Shown here: positions 35,491 through 44,987 of the stretch, one piece after another
Numbering within the stretch: position 1 is the first letter of the stretch
Layout: every line of letters begins with the position of its first letter
Notes under the pieces: generated by a model
The model's database searches: none
What the model saw: only the letters and a program-made list of their open reading frames with translations
Told to the model about the DNA's origin: nothing
Position numbers and translations under genes: made by a program
Assembly: GCF_007671725.1 (NCBI RefSeq)
Contig: NZ_VCNM01000002.1
Location: 992,001 to 1,056,000 of the forward strand
From: Halorubrum depositum
Lineage (GTDB): Archaea; Halobacteriota; Halobacteria; Halobacteriales; Haloferacaceae
Length of the DNA stretch: 64,000 nucleotides
Direction of reading: 5' to 3'

Positions 35491-36384
35491 TTATTTGTCG
35501 TACGCGAACTCGCTCGTCAGCTCGCCGACGCCCTCGACGCCGATTGTGACGCTGTCACCGTCCTCAAGAAGCACCGGCGGCTCGCGGTAGACGCCGACGC
35601 CCGGCGGCGTGCCGGTAAAGAGCAGGTCGCCGGGCTTCAGCGTGAACGCCCGACTGCAGAAGGAGACGAGGTCGTCGATCCCGAAGATCAGGTTCGCCGT
35701 CGTCGACTCCTGGAGCCGCTCGCCGTTCACGTCCGCCCAGATCGCGAGGTCGTGGGGGTCGTCCACCTCGTCGGTGGTCACGATCTCCGGGCCGATCGGG
35801 GCGAACGAGTCGAGGCTCTTGCCCCGGACCCACTGGCCGTCGCCGTGCTGGAGGTCGCGCGCCGACACGTCGTTGCCGACGGTGAAGCCGGCGACGTGGT
35901 CCATCGCCTCGTCTGGGTCGACGCGGCGCGCCTCCTCGCCGATGACGGCGACGAGCTCCGCCTCGTAGTCGACCTTCTGCGTCAGCTCCGGGTCCCACGA
36001 AACCGTGTCCTCCGGCCCCGTCACCGAGGTGGGGAACTTCGAGAAGAGGACGGGCTCGTCCGGGATCGGGTTGTCGCCCTCCTCCGCGTGGTCGCGGTAG
36101 TTGAGGCCGACGCAGACGACCTTCTGCGGGTCGGAGACGGGCGCCGCCCGCGAGACGGCGTCGGCGTCGTAGCGCCCGACGCCGGTCTCCGTCGCGTACT
36201 CGACCGCCAGCTCGGCCTTCCGGCGCCACTCCCAGTCGGCGAGTAGGCCAGTCGTTCCGCCGTCGATGTGGACCCCGGTGGCCGCGCCCGCCTCGGGGAG
36301 GTTGACGACGGCGTCGCCGTCGTCGATCAGCGCGCCGCACCAGGGGTCTTCCGCGTCCGCCGTTCGGTATTGTCCGAGTCGCAT
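35491..36384 (-). CDS. Fumarylacetoacetate hydrolase (FAH) family protein
   Basis: A 297-residue protein with the FAH C-terminal fold. Features seen are KVVCVGLNYRDHAEE, the metal ligands in VDYEAELVAVIG and GFTVGNDVSARDLQ, KSLDSFAPIGP, LIFGIDDLVSFCS and LLFTGTPPGVG. Family members hydrolyse, hydrate or decarboxylate acylpyruvates and related ring-cleavage products. It is encoded 37 nt after an amidohydrolase gene on the same strand, suggesting consecutive steps in the degradation of a cyclic or amide-containing compound, with the substrate unknown. Confidence 0.9.
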   Translation of the reverse strand: MRLGQYRTADAEDPWCGALIDDGDAVVNLPEAGAATGVHIDGGTTGLLADWEWRRKAELAVEYATETGVGRYDADAVSRAAPVSDPQKVVCVGLNYRDHAEEGDNPIPDEPVLFSKFPTSVTGPEDTVSWDPELTQKVDYEAELVAVIGEEARRVDPDEAMDHVAGFTVGNDVSARDLQHGDGQWVRGKSLDSFAPIGPEIVTTDEVDDPHDLAIWADVNGERLQESTTANLIFGIDDLVSFCSRAFTLKPGDLLFTGTPPGVGVYREPPVLLEDGDSVTIGVEGVGELTSEFAYDK

Positions 36385-36421
36385 TGAGATGTGTTGGGGT
36401 AGTGAATTCGGTCCGTGCGGT

Positions 36422-37777
36422 TTACAGGTCGATGCCGGCCTCGTCGAGCAGGCGCTCGCCGGAGGCGACGAACCGGTCGAACTCCTCGTCGACCTTCGGG
36501 TTCGTCAGTTCGCCGTCGCGTTTGACGACCTCGCCGTCGACGAGCACCGTGTCGATGTGCGAGGGGTCGGCCTGGAAGACGACGGTCTGGACCGGCGAGT
36601 GCGAGGGCGCCGTCATGAAGTCCGAGGCGTCGAACAAGACGAGGTCGGCGCGCTTGCCGGGCGTGATCGTCCCGATCTCGTCGTCCAGCCCGAGCGCCTT
36701 CGCGCCCTCGATCGTCGCCATCTCGAGGGTGTCGCGCGCCGAAATGCTCACCTCGGTGACCTCCTCGTCGCCCTCGAGGACGGCCTGGTTGTCGAACATC
36801 CGCTGGAGCTGCATCCCGATCCGCATCTGGCTGCCCATGTCGCCGCTGACGTTCGAACAGACGTCGACGCCCCACGTCGGGCGCCCGCCGGCCTCGAGCA
36901 CCTTCCCGGTGACGGGGATGCCGTGGCCCATCTGCATCTCGACCTCCGGCGTCGAGGAGAAGGAGACGCCCTGCTCGACGGCGTGGTCGACGTCCTCCTG
37001 CGAGAAGTGGTTCCCGTGGGCGACGTTGACGTCGGGACCGAGCATGTCCTCGATGCAGCCGAACCCCTGGTAGTCCTCGCCGTACTCCGAGGACGGCCAC
37101 AGCGCGGCGCCCATGTGGATCGTCGAGAGCACGTCCAGGTCCCGCGCCAGTTCCAGGTCGCCCCGGGCGGTCTCGTCGGTACAGAAGTCCGGCCCGCGGA
37201 GCCCGAGGGCGAGACTGAGCAGGTCGTCGTCGCGGATCTTCTCCTCGTAGAGGCTCCGGATCTTCTCCTCGGGGAGGCCGACGTCGCTCTCGTACCACCA
37301 CTTCGCCGCGTCGTCGCCCGGCGGGCCGTAGGTGTACACCGCGCGCAGGCCGGTGTCCTGCAGCGCGTCGACGGCGCGTTCGCCGTGTTCGAGCGTGTTG
37401 GGGTACGACCAGTCCAGCGCGGTGGTCGTTCCCGTGTGGAGCTTCTCGAACGCGCCGTAGAGCCCGCCGAGATACATATCCTCAGGCTGATACAGCCCGG
37501 TGATGTTGCCGAGCATGTGGTCGAAGTACTCACCCATGAGCGACCAGTCCCCGGCGATCCCCCGCACCTGCGTCTGCGCGAGGTGGATGTGCGAGTCGAC
37601 GAAGCCGGGGACGACGATCTGACCGGTGGCGTCGATGACCTCGGCGTTCTCGGTCGAGAGCCCGCGGCCGACGTCGACGATCTCGCCGTCCTCGATCAGC
37701 ACGTCCGCCTCCTCGAAATCTCCGACGTCGGGATCGAGAGAGACGACCGTCCCGTTCCGGATGATCTTTCGTGTCAT
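36422..37777 (-). CDS. Amidohydrolase-family deaminase/hydrolase
   Basis: A 451-residue metal-dependent hydrolase of the ATZ/TRZ/SsnA-type amidohydrolases. Metal and catalytic motifs are PGFVDSHIHLAQTQ (HxH), LSTIHMGA (His), NVAHGNHFS (His) and WGVDVCSN (Asp). The composite beta domain is formed by the N- and C-termini (IIRNGTVVSLDPD, DTVLVDGEVVKRDGE). Relatives deaminate or dechlorinate purines, pyrimidines and triazines. Two operator-like palindromes lie between its ATG and the divergent TetR gene, which points to substrate induction. Confidence 0.9.
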   Translation of the reverse strand: MTRKIIRNGTVVSLDPDVGDFEEADVLIEDGEIVDVGRGLSTENAEVIDATGQIVVPGFVDSHIHLAQTQVRGIAGDWSLMGEYFDHMLGNITGLYQPEDMYLGGLYGAFEKLHTGTTTALDWSYPNTLEHGERAVDALQDTGLRAVYTYGPPGDDAAKWWYESDVGLPEEKIRSLYEEKIRDDDLLSLALGLRGPDFCTDETARGDLELARDLDVLSTIHMGAALWPSSEYGEDYQGFGCIEDMLGPDVNVAHGNHFSQEDVDHAVEQGVSFSSTPEVEMQMGHGIPVTGKVLEAGGRPTWGVDVCSNVSGDMGSQMRIGMQLQRMFDNQAVLEGDEEVTEVSISARDTLEMATIEGAKALGLDDEIGTITPGKRADLVLFDASDFMTAPSHSPVQTVVFQADPSHIDTVLVDGEVVKRDGELTNPKVDEEFDRFVASGERLLDEAGIDL

Positions 37778-37791
37778 GTCCGACTGTACCG

Positions 37792-37809
37792 TTTGACCAA
37801 GAGGTTAAA
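37792..37809. promoter_or_regulatory. Palindrome TTTGAC-N6-GTTAAA upstream of the amidohydrolase gene
   Basis: TTTGACCAAGAGGTTAAA: an imperfect member of the TTTAC-N6-GTAAA set, sharing CCAAG with the site at 33858. It is 15 nt from the amidohydrolase ATG and 1 nt from the next palindrome. Confidence 0.5.
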
Positions 37810-37810
37810 A

Positions 37811-37828
37811 ATTTACTGTATGGTAAAT
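37811..37828. promoter_or_regulatory. Perfect palindrome ATTTAC-N6-GTAAAT between TetR and amidohydrolase
   Basis: ATTTACTGTATGGTAAAT has perfect 6-bp half-sites and lies in the divergent promoter region of the TetR and amidohydrolase genes. Its size and location are typical of a TetR-family operator. Confidence 0.65.
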
Positions 37829-37878
37829 CCGGCCGATCGGTGGGATCGCTTATGTGTCTCACCGTCGGAGAGGGTCGT

Positions 37879-38490
37879 ATGAGCGACTCCCGCGAGACCG
37901 TCTCCTCCAAGGACACCGAGGAGGTGATCATGGAGGCCACGTTCCGTGCGCTGAGCAAGCACGGGTACACGGACCTCCGGATGCGCGACATCGGCGAGGA
38001 GATGGACCTCACCCGACAGGTGATCCACTACCACTTCGACGGCAAGTACGACCTGCTGTCGTCGTTCCTCGAGTACGTCATCGACCAGTACGAGGGGAGC
38101 GTCGAGGTCCACGAGGACGACCCCCGCACGGAGCTCGACGCGCGGATCGACCAGTGCCTGTTCGGGCCGGAGTTCGAGGAGTTCTCGCACTGGGAGCGCA
38201 TGAAGGTGTACCACGAGCTGTACACCCACGCACAGAACGACGGCGACCACCGGGAGATATTCAACGAGCACTACGACCGCATCCGCGGGAGCATCGTCGA
38301 GGTCGTCGAAGAGGGGATCGAACGGGGCGAGTTCGAGCCCGTCGACGCCAAGCGGATGGGTCAGCTCATCACCGACGTCATCCACGCCGCGCGCGGCCGC
38401 CGGATGGCGCTCGGCCACGAGGACGCGCCGGCCGAGGCGCGGAAGGCCATCGACCAGTTCATCCTCGACTCGCTGTACGCCGACGACTGA
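37879..38490 (+). CDS. TetR/AcrR-family transcriptional regulator
   Basis: A 203-residue repressor. The N-terminal HTH is ATFRALSKHGYTDLRMRDIGEEMDLTRQVIHYHFDGKYDLLSSFL (about residues 17-61), and the C-terminal helical domain should bind a small-molecule inducer. The ATG at 37879 was taken rather than an upstream one because the latter falls within the promoter and operator region. It is divergent from the amidohydrolase/FAH operon and probably controls it, itself, and the propeller/DoxX/TatD set that has the same palindrome. Confidence 0.92.
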   Translation: MSDSRETVSSKDTEEVIMEATFRALSKHGYTDLRMRDIGEEMDLTRQVIHYHFDGKYDLLSSFLEYVIDQYEGSVEVHEDDPRTELDARIDQCLFGPEFEEFSHWERMKVYHELYTHAQNDGDHREIFNEHYDRIRGSIVEVVEEGIERGEFEPVDAKRMGQLITDVIHAARGRRMALGHEDAPAEARKAIDQFILDSLYADD

Positions 38491-38584
38491 CGGACGCGGC
38501 GCCGAGGGCCGACGACCGGGATGTTGGTCGAACGGTCGCCGGACCGCTCCCCGCCGGGGCCGGAACGGCAGACGGTTCGCCGAT

Positions 38585-39817
38585 TCACTCGGTGAGCCAC
38601 AGCGCGACGGTGCCGGCCGCGGACACCGCGAGGACCACCGCGAGCAGGCCGAACGCGGGCCGAAACCCGGCCGTGTCAGCGACGACGCCGACGATTCCCG
38701 GCGCGAGCGCGCCGGCCCCCATCAGTAGCGTCCGGACGACGCCGAGCCCGCCGCCGGCGAGCCGCTCCGGAAGCAGCTCCATCAGGTACGCGCTTCGGAC
38801 CGGCTGAAACCCGTGTGACCCGACGCCGAAACCGGCGACGGCGACGGCGGCCGCGACGACGCCGACGTCGAGGGGAGGGAGCAGTACGAGCGCCGCCAGC
38901 CCGGCCGCCGCCAGCCCGCTCGTCGCGACGATCACCGGGAACCGGCCCACCCGATCGGAGAGGTCACCGCTGAGGAGCTGGACGAGCGCGACCGCGAAGA
39001 GGACCGAATACAGCAGGCCCGCGGTCGAGGTCGCGAGCCCGAGTTCCTCGGAGAGGTACAGCGGGAGAAACGCGACGAGACCGTTGTGAGCGAACGAGAC
39101 GCCGACGGTCACCGAGACGAACGCCGAGAAGCGTCGGTCGCCGAACTGACGCAGGTATTCGCGTGCATCCGTCGACTCGGATTCGCCCGAGTCGGTCGCG
39201 AGGCTCTCCTCCGCGAAGCGCCCGCCGAGCCGGAGGGCGGAGACGAGGGCGAGCGCGAGGAAGCCGATCCCGGTCAGGAGGAAGAGCGCGCGCCAGTCGG
39301 CGCCGGGCAACCAGTCGAGGGCGAGCGCGAGCGCCGCCGGCGGCGAGAGGAACGCCACGACGACCGCGGGCGCGACGACCCCGCTCAGCGCGCCGAGCGT
39401 GTCGTGAATGCCGAGCATCCGCCCCATTCGAGCCGGGTAGACGCGAGCGAGCAGGCGCACGGCGACCGTCTTGTGGACGCCCGTCCCGACGCCGATGACG
39501 ACCATCGCCGCGACGAGCGCCGCGAACGGCGAGTCGACGACGAGCGCGAGGGCGCCGACCCCCGCGACCGACGCGCCGGCGACGACCACGGGGACCGGAC
39601 CGATCCGGTCGGCGACCGCGCCGCTGGGGAACTGCATCAGCGCGTACGCGACCATGAACCCCGAGAAGGCGGCCCCGATCGTGGCGTTGCTGAGGCCGTA
39701 CGTCGACTGGAGCGGACCGAAGAGCGGCGGGAAGAGGTAGCGAGCGAACTTCCCGAGGAACCAGATGACCGAGACGAGGATCAGTGCGTCGTAGCCGCCG
39801 GTCCGCCTGAGCTCCAT
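38585..39817 (-). CDS. MFS transporter
   Basis: A 410-residue, roughly twelve-helix transporter. The N-terminus is LRRTGGYDALILVSVIWFLGKFARY, the signature loop is GAVADRIGPVPVVVAG, and helix 4 region GVGTGVHKTVAVRLLARVYPARMGR is well conserved among MFS exporters and sugar/organic-acid carriers. It converges on the TetR gene. It may carry the substrate of the neighbouring catabolic genes, but no operator is shared. Confidence 0.88.
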   Translation of the reverse strand: MELRRTGGYDALILVSVIWFLGKFARYLFPPLFGPLQSTYGLSNATIGAAFSGFMVAYALMQFPSGAVADRIGPVPVVVAGASVAGVGALALVVDSPFAALVAAMVVIGVGTGVHKTVAVRLLARVYPARMGRMLGIHDTLGALSGVVAPAVVVAFLSPPAALALALDWLPGADWRALFLLTGIGFLALALVSALRLGGRFAEESLATDSGESESTDAREYLRQFGDRRFSAFVSVTVGVSFAHNGLVAFLPLYLSEELGLATSTAGLLYSVLFAVALVQLLSGDLSDRVGRFPVIVATSGLAAAGLAALVLLPPLDVGVVAAAVAVAGFGVGSHGFQPVRSAYLMELLPERLAGGGLGVVRTLLMGAGALAPGIVGVVADTAGFRPAFGLLAVVLAVSAAGTVALWLTE

Positions 39818-39972
39818 CTATCGACCGTAGCCGGGTGGGACTGATAAGCGGTGTGAAGACGGGTCGACGGCTCGGCGGGTCGGCGGGTCGCGTCGACGGC
39901 TCGGCGGGGCGCGTCGACGTCGGCCACCGAGGCGGCCTGCAGCGCGGGGGTACCGTCACCGCGACGCGGCGA

Positions 39973-41367
39973 TCAGAACGGGCCCTTGCCGCCGCCCATC
40001 ATGTCGCCGAGGCCGCCGCCCTCGCCGCCGCCCATCTTCTTCATCATGCGCTGCATGTCGCCCTCGCCCATCCCCTGGAACTGGCTGATCGTCTGTTCCA
40101 TCATCGAGTGCTGTTCGAGCAGTTGCCGGACCGTCTCCTCGTCGGTGCCGGAGCCGCGGGCGATCCGCTCGGTGCGCGACTGGCCGACGACGCGGGGGTT
40201 CGTCAGCTCCTCCTCGGTCATCGAGTCCATGATGCGCTCGAACCGGCGCATCCGGTCCTGGGTGACGTCCATCGCGTCGTCCGGGAGCTGGTCCATCATC
40301 CCGCCGCCCATGCCGGGGATCATGTCCATCACCTGGTCTAAGGGCCCCATTCGGTTCATCGCGTCCATCTGCTTTTTCATGTCCTTCAGGGTGAACTCCC
40401 CCTGCAGCATGTCCTCGGGGTCCCAGTCCTCGTCCTCCTCCTGGGCCTCCTGCATGGCGCGCTCGACGCGCTCGGAGAGCTGCTTGAGGTCGCCCATCCC
40501 GAGCAGCCGGGAGATGAAGCCGGAGGGCTCGAACCGCTCGATGTCCTGGACCGTCTCGCCGGTCCCGAGGAAGGCGATCGAGGAGTCGGTCTCGTTGACC
40601 GCCGTCAGCGCCCCGCCCCCTTTCGCGGTCCCGTCGAGCTTGGTGATCATCACGCCCTCGATGCCGATCGACTCCTCGAACTGGCGGGCCTGCTCCTTCG
40701 CGCCCTGCCCGATCGCGGCGTCGAGCACGAGGAGCGAGCGGTCGGGGTCGACGGCCCGCTCGATCTCCTCGATCTCCGCGATGAGGTCGTCTTCGAGCGC
40801 GTGTCGGCCCGCGGTGTCGACGATGTGGACGTCGGCGTCGGCGGTCTCCTCGAGGCCGGTCCGCGCGATGTCGACGGGGTCGTCGTTGTCGGGGTTCCCG
40901 TAGAAGTCGACCTCCGCGCGCTCGCACATCTGTTTGGCCTGGTCGTACGCGCCCGGTCGGAAGGTGTCGGTCTGGATCACCGCGGGGCGGAGCCCCTTCT
41001 TCGAGAACCACCACGCCATCTTCGCGGCGGAGGTCGTCTTCCCCGACCCCTGGAGGCCGGCGAGGAGGATCGTCTGGTTCTCCAAGGGGAGCTCCGTGGA
41101 GTCCCCCACCAGCTCGACCATCTCCTCGTAAACGATCTTGAGGACGTGGTCCTTCGCCGTGGTGCCGCCCGGAGGCTCCTCCTCGAGCGCGCGGGTCTTG
41201 ATCGAGTCCGACAGCTCCATCACGAGGGAGACGTCGACGTCGGCCGAGAGGAGCGAGCGCTGGATCTCCTTGACGATCTCCTCGACGTCGCTCTCGGAGA
41301 GGCGGGTCTTCCCCTGGAGCTTGTCGAGGCTGCTCCGCAGGGACGAACCGAGGTCGTCGAGTACCAT
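39973..41367 (-). CDS. srp54: Signal recognition particle protein SRP54
   Basis: A 464-residue GTPase that binds signal peptides and 7S RNA and docks with FtsY. The N domain is at [19 protein letters not shown]. The G domain includes [34 protein letters not shown] and [14 protein letters not shown]. The methionine-rich M domain ([28 protein letters not shown]) ends in a Gly/Met-rich tail. The ATG at 41367 marks the family N-terminus, although the frame opens further upstream. Confidence 0.97.
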   Translation of the reverse strand: MVLDDLGSSLRSSLDKLQGKTRLSESDVEEIVKEIQRSLLSADVDVSLVMELSDSIKTRALEEEPPGGTTAKDHVLKIVYEEMVELVGDSTELPLENQTILLAGLQGSGKTTSAAKMAWWFSKKGLRPAVIQTDTFRPGAYDQAKQMCERAEVDFYGNPDNDDPVDIARTGLEETADADVHIVDTAGRHALEDDLIAEIEEIERAVDPDRSLLVLDAAIGQGAKEQARQFEESIGIEGVMITKLDGTAKGGGALTAVNETDSSIAFLGTGETVQDIERFEPSGFISRLLGMGDLKQLSERVERAMQEAQEEDEDWDPEDMLQGEFTLKDMKKQMDAMNRMGPLDQVMDMIPGMGGGMMDQLPDDAMDVTQDRMRRFERIMDSMTEEELTNPRVVGQSRTERIARGSGTDEETVRQLLEQHSMMEQTISQFQGMGEGDMQRMMKKMGGGEGGGLGDMMGGGKGPF

Positions 41368-41471
41368 TTGCCGGAGATAGGCGGGCGACGCGGTAAAGCT
41401 TTGTTCGTCGGCGCCGCCGCTCGTTCGTCGGCGCCGCCGAGGGCGACGCGAGAGCGAGCGGTCCGCCCGGC

Positions 41472-42239
41472 TCAGATATGCTCGGCGATGTGCCGCTCGA
41501 TCCGGGTCACGAGCTCCGGACGGAACGTCCAGAAGCCGTCCCAGACGTTGGGCTCGTCCTCGATCGCGAGCAGCGCGACGTGGTCGCCCGCGGCGCCGTC
41601 CGGCGGCGAGAACACGACGAACCACGACCGTCGGTACGGGTAGGAGGTCCCGGTGTGGACCGTCAGCGGGATCCCGTCGAGCTCCGCCGCGTCGCCGACG
41701 CCGTAGACGTGGACGTCGACGCCGGCGGCGGCGACCCGCTCGTACACCGCGTTCGTCCCGCGCTCGTCGTTGATCCGTGAGAGCCGCTGGAACGAGGCCC
41801 GGAGCGTCCCGCCGCCGCGCTCGGCGGCGATCCGCTCTATCACCCGGGAGACGACGATCAACAGGAGCTTCTCTTTGCTCGACGCCGGGTATCCCCGGAC
41901 CCGAAACGGGACCTCGTCGAGCCCCCGAAGCACGTCGGGAAGAGCGACCTCGTCGAGCTCGACCGCCCCGGTCTTGTACAGGTCGGAGTTGATGAGCAGC
42001 ACCGACTCGAGGAGCTCGTCGAGCGTCGACCGCGCGATCACGTCGCCGTCCTCGACCAGCGCGACGACGTCGTCGTCGCCCGCGTCCCCGGTCTGGGTCT
42101 CCGCGATCCCCACCGGCTGGCCGTCGAGCAGCGAGTCGAGCAGGTTCCGAACCGGGTCCGGCGACGACCGGTTCAACACGACCAGGTGCCGGTCCGGCGC
42201 CTCGATATCGTCGAAAAAGGAGCGGAGCGACTCAGCCAT
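41472..42239 (-). CDS. DICT sensory domain protein
   Basis: A 255-residue protein with a DICT-like sensory domain: [72 protein letters not shown] and [17 protein letters not shown] domains occur in haloarchaeal and cyanobacterial light- and redox-linked signalling proteins; no output domain is attached here. The start at 42239 was preferred over one 27 nt upstream. Its ATG is 32 nt from the stop of the pantoate kinase gene, so the two may be co-transcribed. Confidence 0.85.
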   Translation of the reverse strand: MAESLRSFFDDIEAPDRHLVVLNRSSPDPVRNLLDSLLDGQPVGIAETQTGDAGDDDVVALVEDGDVIARSTLDELLESVLLINSDLYKTGAVELDEVALPDVLRGLDEVPFRVRGYPASSKEKLLLIVVSRVIERIAAERGGGTLRASFQRLSRINDERGTNAVYERVAAAGVDVHVYGVGDAAELDGIPLTVHTGTSYPYRRSWFVVFSPPDGAAGDHVALLAIEDEPNVWDGFWTFRPELVTRIERHIAEHI

Positions 42240-42271
42240 GTGCGCCACTCCGGCCGAACGCGACAAAGTCC

Positions 42272-43258
42272 TTACTCACGGCCGCGGTCGTCGACGAGCC
42301 GCGCGCCCGCGGCGTCGATCCGACACACCTCGGGGTCGTATCCCGCGTCGGAGAGCCCGGTGCCGAGCGCGAAGACGGTGCGACCGAGCATCGCCATGGC
42401 CGCCCCGCGGTCGTCGGGGTCACCGTCGGCGTCGCCGCCAGCGGCGTCGACCGCCGCGATCGCCTCCGCGACCTCGGGGACGAGGAGGTCCGCCTCGCGG
42501 GCGAACGCGCGGGCGGCCTCCATCAGCGTCGGGAGCCGCGGGTCGGCGCGGAGCCGGTCGAGCGCGTCCTCGCCGGCCGCGGAGAGGGCGGTGGTGTCGC
42601 CGCCGAGGACCCCCTCCGTCGACAGCTCGCCGAAGGTGACGTACTCCACGCGGGCGGGCGCGGGGACCCCGTCGAGCTCCCCGACGCCCGGCGCGCCCGG
42701 CTGTACACGTATCGGGACCCCGCCGCGCGCCTGCGCGACCACGTCCCCGAGGCCGGTGCCGCGGTTCACCTCCGCCTCGTGAGCGATCCGGACCAGTTCG
42801 TTCTCGGAGCGTCCGCGGTCGAGGGCGCCGTTGGCCGCGAGCGCCGCGCCGAGCGCCGCGGCGCCGGAGACGCCGAAGCCGGCGCCGATCGGGAGATCGG
42901 TCTCTATCGCGACGTCGACGGGGACGCCGTCGGCGTCGCTCGCGTCGCCGTCACCCGCACCGCCCGCGTCGCCGTCGCTCGCGCCGCCCCCGGCCCCCAG
43001 CGCCGCGAGCACGTCCTCGACCGCGCCGATCGTTCCCGGCTCGCCGTCGATCGTGCGGGACCCGGCGTCGCCGTCGGTCGCGGGGTCGTCTCGTCCCGAA
43101 CCGTCGATCCCCGCGATCGACACCTCGACCGTCACCCCGTCGGTGAGGGCGAGGCCGGCCCCGCGCGAGCCGGCGGCCGCGGGACGCTCGGCCGGGTGTG
43201 CGCTGAAGAAGGCGGTGACGTGCCCGGGGACGAACGCGGTCGCCCGCTGCCTGCTCAT
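42272..43258 (-). CDS. Pantoate kinase (GHMP kinase superfamily), archaeal CoA pathway
   Basis: A 328-residue GHMP kinase that, by family knowledge, phosphorylates pantoate in the archaeal coenzyme A route. Features seen are ATAFVPGHVTAFFSAHP at the N-terminus, the ATP-binding DLPIGAGFGVSGAAALGAALA, NRGTGLGDVVAQARGGVPIRV and VEYVTFGELSTEGVLG. A Gly/Ala/Asp-rich insert (about 85-110) is non-conserved. The ATG at 43258 matches the family start. Phosphopantothenate synthetase is not in the window. Confidence 0.9.
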   Translation of the reverse strand: MSRQRATAFVPGHVTAFFSAHPAERPAAAGSRGAGLALTDGVTVEVSIAGIDGSGRDDPATDGDAGSRTIDGEPGTIGAVEDVLAALGAGGGASDGDAGGAGDGDASDADGVPVDVAIETDLPIGAGFGVSGAAALGAALAANGALDRGRSENELVRIAHEAEVNRGTGLGDVVAQARGGVPIRVQPGAPGVGELDGVPAPARVEYVTFGELSTEGVLGGDTTALSAAGEDALDRLRADPRLPTLMEAARAFAREADLLVPEVAEAIAAVDAAGGDADGDPDDRGAAMAMLGRTVFALGTGLSDAGYDPEVCRIDAAGARLVDDRGRE

Positions 43259-43359
43259 GCCGGACCGGAGGACCGCGCGTCGATTAACGGTTGTTATCCG
43301 CGACGGGGCGACCGCCGACACCGCAGGCGGTAAATAGCCCCCACCCAAACCCGCGTCGT

Positions 43360-43878
43360 ATGCGAGACCAGTTGCGTCCCGTCCTCGCCGCCGTCCTCGC
43401 GCTGGCGTTCCCGGGGCTCGGCCACCTCCTCCTGCGCCGATGGGGGCGGGCGCTGCTGTGGCACGTCACGATCGTCGGCGGCAGCGTGGCGCTGCTCACG
43501 CTCTACGATATCGACGCCGGCGGATCGACCGCGTCGCCGTTCGAGGCCGCCGCCGCGCTGCCGTCAGAGGTCACGCTCCCAATCGCCCTCCTCACCGTGC
43601 TGTCGTCGATCGACGCCTACGTCGTCGGGCGGGCGGACGTCGCCGAGCGGAAGCGCGCCGACGCGACCGCGGAGGCGGTGCGACGCCGCGCCGCGAGCGC
43701 TGACGACGAGGGGAGCGCCGCCGGGTCGCCCGTCGCCGAACTCACCGGGGAGGACGGTGAGACCGTGCGGGTCGAGTGCCCGAACTGCGGGAAGGAGACC
43801 GACGCCGAGCTCGACTTCTGTCACTGGTGTACGGAGCCGCTCCCGTGGAGCGAGAGCGAAGCGAACGGGAGCGCGTAG
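43360..43878 (+). CDS. Membrane protein with C-terminal zinc ribbon
   Basis: A 172-residue protein with two to three hydrophobic segments (LAAVLALAFPGLGHLLL, ALLWHVTIVGGSVALLTLY, VTLPIALLTVLSSIDAYVVG), a charged cytoplasmic linker and a C-terminal zinc ribbon (CPNCGKETDAELDFCHWC). This arrangement is common in haloarchaea and unassigned. A TATA-like TAAATAG at 43331-43337 lies 23-29 nt before the ATG. Confidence 0.8.
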   Translation: MRDQLRPVLAAVLALAFPGLGHLLLRRWGRALLWHVTIVGGSVALLTLYDIDAGGSTASPFEAAAALPSEVTLPIALLTVLSSIDAYVVGRADVAERKRADATAEAVRRRAASADDEGSAAGSPVAELTGEDGETVRVECPNCGKETDAELDFCHWCTEPLPWSESEANGSA

Positions 43879-43970
43879 CGCGGCGGCCCACCGCCGATCA
43901 CGGGCGTTCGAACGTGGTCGTCCGCTGACAGCCGAGGTGCCTATTTGTCCCTCCGCCGCGTGGCGTTCGT

Positions 43971-44402
43971 ATGGAACACGCAGAGTACGTGTACACGAGC
44001 GGCATGTCCGAGTCCGACGTCGACGGCCGCCTCCGGGCGGGCGAGCACGGCGTCCTCGGACTCGCAGACGGCGACGACGCGTACGCCGTCCCGCTGAGCT
44101 ACCACTACGACGGCGACCGGCTCCTCCTCCGCGTGAGCGAGCACGACGGCGACGGCGAGAAGGGGAAGTTCATCGAGACGACCGAGACCGCCACGTTCGT
44201 GTGCTACGAGGGCTCGGCGACGGAGTCGTGGAGCGTTCAGGTCCGCGGCCCGCTCCGGGAGTGGCAAGAGGATGTCGACGAGAACACGCTCAACGAGTGG
44301 TTTCCGCCGTTTCGGCTGTTCGACGAAGCGGTCGAGCGCGTCGGGTTCTCGCTGTACGAACTGGGGATGGAGACGGTCGTCGGCCGAGAGACGGTCGAGT
44401 AG
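43971..44402 (+). CDS. Pyridoxamine 5'-phosphate oxidase-like FMN-binding protein
   Basis: A 143-residue split-barrel protein: GEHGVLGLADGDDAYAVPLSYHYDGDRLLLRVSEHDGDGEKGKFIE, CYEGSATESWSVQVRGPLREW. These match the Nim/PPOX-type flavin reductases and related haem or F420-binding proteins. The cofactor (FMN, F420 or haem) cannot be chosen from the sequence. It is monocistronic with a CCTATTTGTCC promoter-like element near 43939. Confidence 0.85.
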   Translation: MEHAEYVYTSGMSESDVDGRLRAGEHGVLGLADGDDAYAVPLSYHYDGDRLLLRVSEHDGDGEKGKFIETTETATFVCYEGSATESWSVQVRGPLREWQEDVDENTLNEWFPPFRLFDEAVERVGFSLYELGMETVVGRETVE

Positions 44403-44486
44403 TTTCTCACCGTTGATAACTGCGGAGGAACTATCATATATTCCGACGGCGACCGTGACGGTACGGACGCGAACGACGGACGGAAC

Positions 44487-44987
44487 ATGAGTCTGAATCC
44501 ACGGCAATACGACGTACGGGAGCTGCGCCGGATCGCGGACGCACCGCGGGACGGCGCGGACGGAGCGCCTCGGGAGCGGTCGCTTCGTCAGCCGAACCGG
44601 AGCCGAGCGGAGCGGGCGGCCCGCTCGGCCGCGTTCACCGAGCTGCTCCAGCGTCAGCGAGGGCTGCGGCTGTCCGGCGACGGGGACCGCCCCGCCGACG
44701 CCGGCGACCGCCCGTACCTGCGGGCGGTCCCGGCATCGCCGGACGCGGAGCGCGAGGTCGGCGAGTGGCTCGGCTACCTCGTCGACGTCGGCGGTCGCCT
44801 GCGGAGCCGCGACGCGCTGTCGTACTACGCCGAGCTCGGCTGGCTCGCCCCCGACGCGGCCGACGCGCTGGCGCGTCGGCTGGAGGGGTTCGACGCCCCG
44901 CGGCACGACCGGCCGTTCACCCCCGCGGACCACCGGATCAGCCTCGTCTCCATCGTCCGGATCGCTTCGTGTGCGAGTGAATCATGA
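44487..44987 (+). CDS. FlaD/E-domain (archaellum accessory) protein coupled to salactin-like gene
   Basis: A 166-residue protein. The N-terminal 70 residues are Arg/Asp-rich and likely disordered. The C-terminal domain (YLRAVPASPDAEREVGEWLGYLVDVGGRLRSRDALSYYAELGWLAPDAADALARRL) fits the archaellum FlaD/FlaE family, whose members link the motor to the chemotaxis platform. No archaellum genes are nearby. The stop overlaps the ATG of the actin-like gene (ATGA). TATA-like CATATATT at 44435-44442. Confidence 0.8.
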   Translation: MSLNPRQYDVRELRRIADAPRDGADGAPRERSLRQPNRSRAERAARSAAFTELLQRQRGLRLSGDGDRPADAGDRPYLRAVPASPDAEREVGEWLGYLVDVGGRLRSRDALSYYAELGWLAPDAADALARRLEGFDAPRHDRPFTPADHRISLVSIVRIASCASES

